Below are positions 63,128 to 64,000 of a DNA stretch of 64,000 nucleotides, piece after piece (the first letter of the stretch is position 1; every line of letters begins with the position of its first letter). Origin of the DNA: Parabacteroides sp. TM07-1AC (GTDB taxonomy: Bacteria; Bacteroidota; Bacteroidia; Bacteroidales; Tannerellaceae); the NCBI RefSeq assembly GCF_003480915.1, contig NZ_QUKD01000003.1, forward strand, positions 429,605 to 493,604. The letters are read 5' to 3'. The notes beneath the pieces are model-generated. The model had not been told where the DNA came from, did no database searches, and saw only the letters and a program-made list of their open reading frames with translations. The position numbers and the translations under genes were made by a program.

Positions 63128-63355
63128 ATGACTATGTATTGGACATTAGAGTTAGCTTCGAAGCTGGAAGACGCGCCCTGGCCTGCAACCAAGGATGAAT
63201 TGATTGACTATGCACAACGTTCTGGTGCGCCGTTAGAAGTAATTGAGAATTTGCAGGAAATGGAAGATGAAGGTGAGATTTACGAATGCATGGAAGATAT
63301 CTGGCCTGACTATCCAAGTAAAGAAGACTTCTTCTTCAACGAAGAGGAATATTGA
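63128..63355 (+). CDS. DUF2795 small acidic protein
   Basis: 75 residues, very acidic, rich in Trp, Tyr and Phe. DELIDYAQRSGAPLEVIENL is the core of the DUF2795 family; the tail is DYPSKEDFFFNEEEY. Function unknown. Translation may begin at ATG 63128 or 63134 (MYWTLE). Located 67 bp after the adenosyltransferase gene and followed by its own terminator. Confidence 0.88.
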   Translation: MTMYWTLELASKLEDAPWPATKDELIDYAQRSGAPLEVIENLQEMEDEGEIYECMEDIWPDYPSKEDFFFNEEEY

Positions 63356-63384
63356 TGTGCTTTAACACAAAGTATTGAAATATA

Positions 63385-63430
63385 GGCGAGGTAGTGGGCT
63401 TGCGAAGTCCCCTGCCTCGTTTGTTTTTTT
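63385..63430 (+). terminator. Rho-independent terminator after the DUF2795 gene
   Basis: GCGAGGtAG…CTgCCTCGT stem with an inner loop, followed by TTTGTTTTTTT. Confidence 0.8.
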
Positions 63431-63457
63431 GCGGGAAATACAATTTATGTACTTTTG
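63428..63457 (+). promoter_or_regulatory. Promoter of the PorP/SprF gene
   Basis: TTTG at 63428-63431, 18-bp spacer, TACTTTTG at 63450-63457: a near-consensus Bacteroidota promoter. The start codon follows 51 bp later. Confidence 0.65.
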
Positions 63458-63508
63458 CCGCGTTATTGTAGGGGTGAAACTTCTTTCACCTTGTTAGTTA
63501 TAGTTTAG

Positions 63509-64000
63509 ATGAAGAGAGTCTTCCTGTTTATTATCGCATTGATTACCTGCACGATGAACGTGCGGGCCCAGGACGATGTGCAGTTAAGCCAGTACTTCCT
63601 GGGGTTGGGATATTACAACCCCGCCTATGCAGGAACGACGGGAGACCTGAACATGCTCGGCCTCTTCCGCCAGCAATGGATCGGCATGCCCCATGCGGGT
63701 ACGTCTTTCTTTGTGATCGCCGATATGCCCCTGAAACTGGGCAGCACCAACCACGGTATCGGACTGGTGGTCAACTCGGAAAGCATCGGATTGTTCCAGA
63801 ACACCAAAGTAGCCTTCCAGTATGCCTATAAACAGAAATTATTCGGCGGTACGCTAAGTGTCGGTCTGCAGGGAGGTATTTTCAATAAGAGCTTCGACGG
63901 GACAAAAGTATATATTCCCGAAAGCGACTACCACCAGCAGGAGGACCCCTCCATTCCGCGCACCTCCGTACAGGCAATGGCTCTCGATGTGAATGCCGGT
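63509..64000 (+). CDS. PorP/SprF family type IX secretion membrane protein (partial)
   Basis: The first 164 residues are in the window. A signal peptide (MKRVFLFIIALITCTMNVRA) is followed by the family opening QDVQLSQYFLGLGYYNPAYA-like segment (…DDVQLSQYFLG, YYNPAYAG) and GLFRQQWIGMPHAGTSFFVI. PorP/SprF proteins form an outer-membrane barrel that anchors type IX secretion components or substrates. The C-terminus is beyond the window, so a PorE/SprE-like extension cannot be checked. Confidence 0.92.
   Translation, partial: MKRVFLFIIALITCTMNVRAQDDVQLSQYFLGLGYYNPAYAGTTGDLNMLGLFRQQWIGMPHAGTSFFVIADMPLKLGSTNHGIGLVVNSESIGLFQNTKVAFQYAYKQKLFGGTLSVGLQGGIFNKSFDGTKVYIPESDYHQQEDPSIPRTSVQAMALDVNAG

Overview
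The window looks like chromosomal DNA of a gut Bacteroidales, most probably Parabacteroides. The grounds are SusC/SusD pairs, a sigma/FecR/SusC module, many Bacteroidota-type -7 boxes (TAnnTTTG), a PorP/SprF type IX secretion gene, N-acylornithine-deacetylase-type and two-gene chromate-transporter layouts typical of the order, and a DUF6383 surface protein of a kind common in Parabacteroides. No rRNA, tRNA, CRISPR array, transposase or integrase was recognised.

Layout. 1-2.7 kb (minus strand): start of a SusC receptor, its FecR anti-sigma factor, a decayed amidohydrolase gene, a GNAT acetyltransferase and an ECF sigma factor. 3.2-6.3 kb: a large secreted protein of unknown function. 6.4-15.1 kb: housekeeping genes (ribF, an M20 deacylase, a lipid-linked-glycan flippase, a nucleoside kinase) and two tandem Na/Pi cotransporters with PhoU tails. 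15.2-17.0 kb (minus): a small recurrent Bacteroidales cassette (DUF4248, lipoprotein, M15 peptidase, holin-like membrane protein, HU-like protein). 17.2-18.9 kb: a possible antitoxin/GNAT pair, a broken rhuM gene and two copies of a tiny repeated unit.

18.9-22.8 kb holds the most striking structure: a 970-residue DUF6383 surface protein whose upstream region contains a 139-bp segment flanked by 34-bp inverted repeats (33/34 matching). Inside the segment is a good Bacteroidota promoter that now points away from the gene. This has the form of an invertible promoter switch, presently OFF for the DUF6383 gene. 22.8-26.3 kb is a compact phage- or mobile-element-like operon, including a DUF4373-type gene split by a frameshift.

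26.3-46.2 kb: a regulator and a sensor kinase, then a long housekeeping stretch (rpoN, PAP2-like, gcvH, purE, ispG, dut, TPR protein, DUF4292 lipoprotein, EnvC-like protein, two-part chromate transporter) and an RND efflux operon. 46.2-61.4 kb is a single-direction amino-sugar locus: XylR-type regulator, nagA, three exported Gfo/Idh/MocA proteins, an FHS sugar transporter, nagB, SusC/SusD and a GH20-like hexosaminidase. The simplest reading is capture of a GlcNAc-containing glycan or glycoside by SusCD, periplasmic processing by GH20 and possibly by oxidoreductases, uptake, then NagA/NagB conversion to fructose-6-phosphate. 61.7-64 kb: a methyltransferase-like protein, a PduO-type cobalamin adenosyltransferase, a DUF2795 protein and the start of a PorP/SprF gene.

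Two dispersed non-coding repeat families stand out: TTGACAG/CTGTCAA hairpin elements sitting exactly at stop codons (four copies), and a 22-bp tandem repeat found at two loci in opposite orientation.
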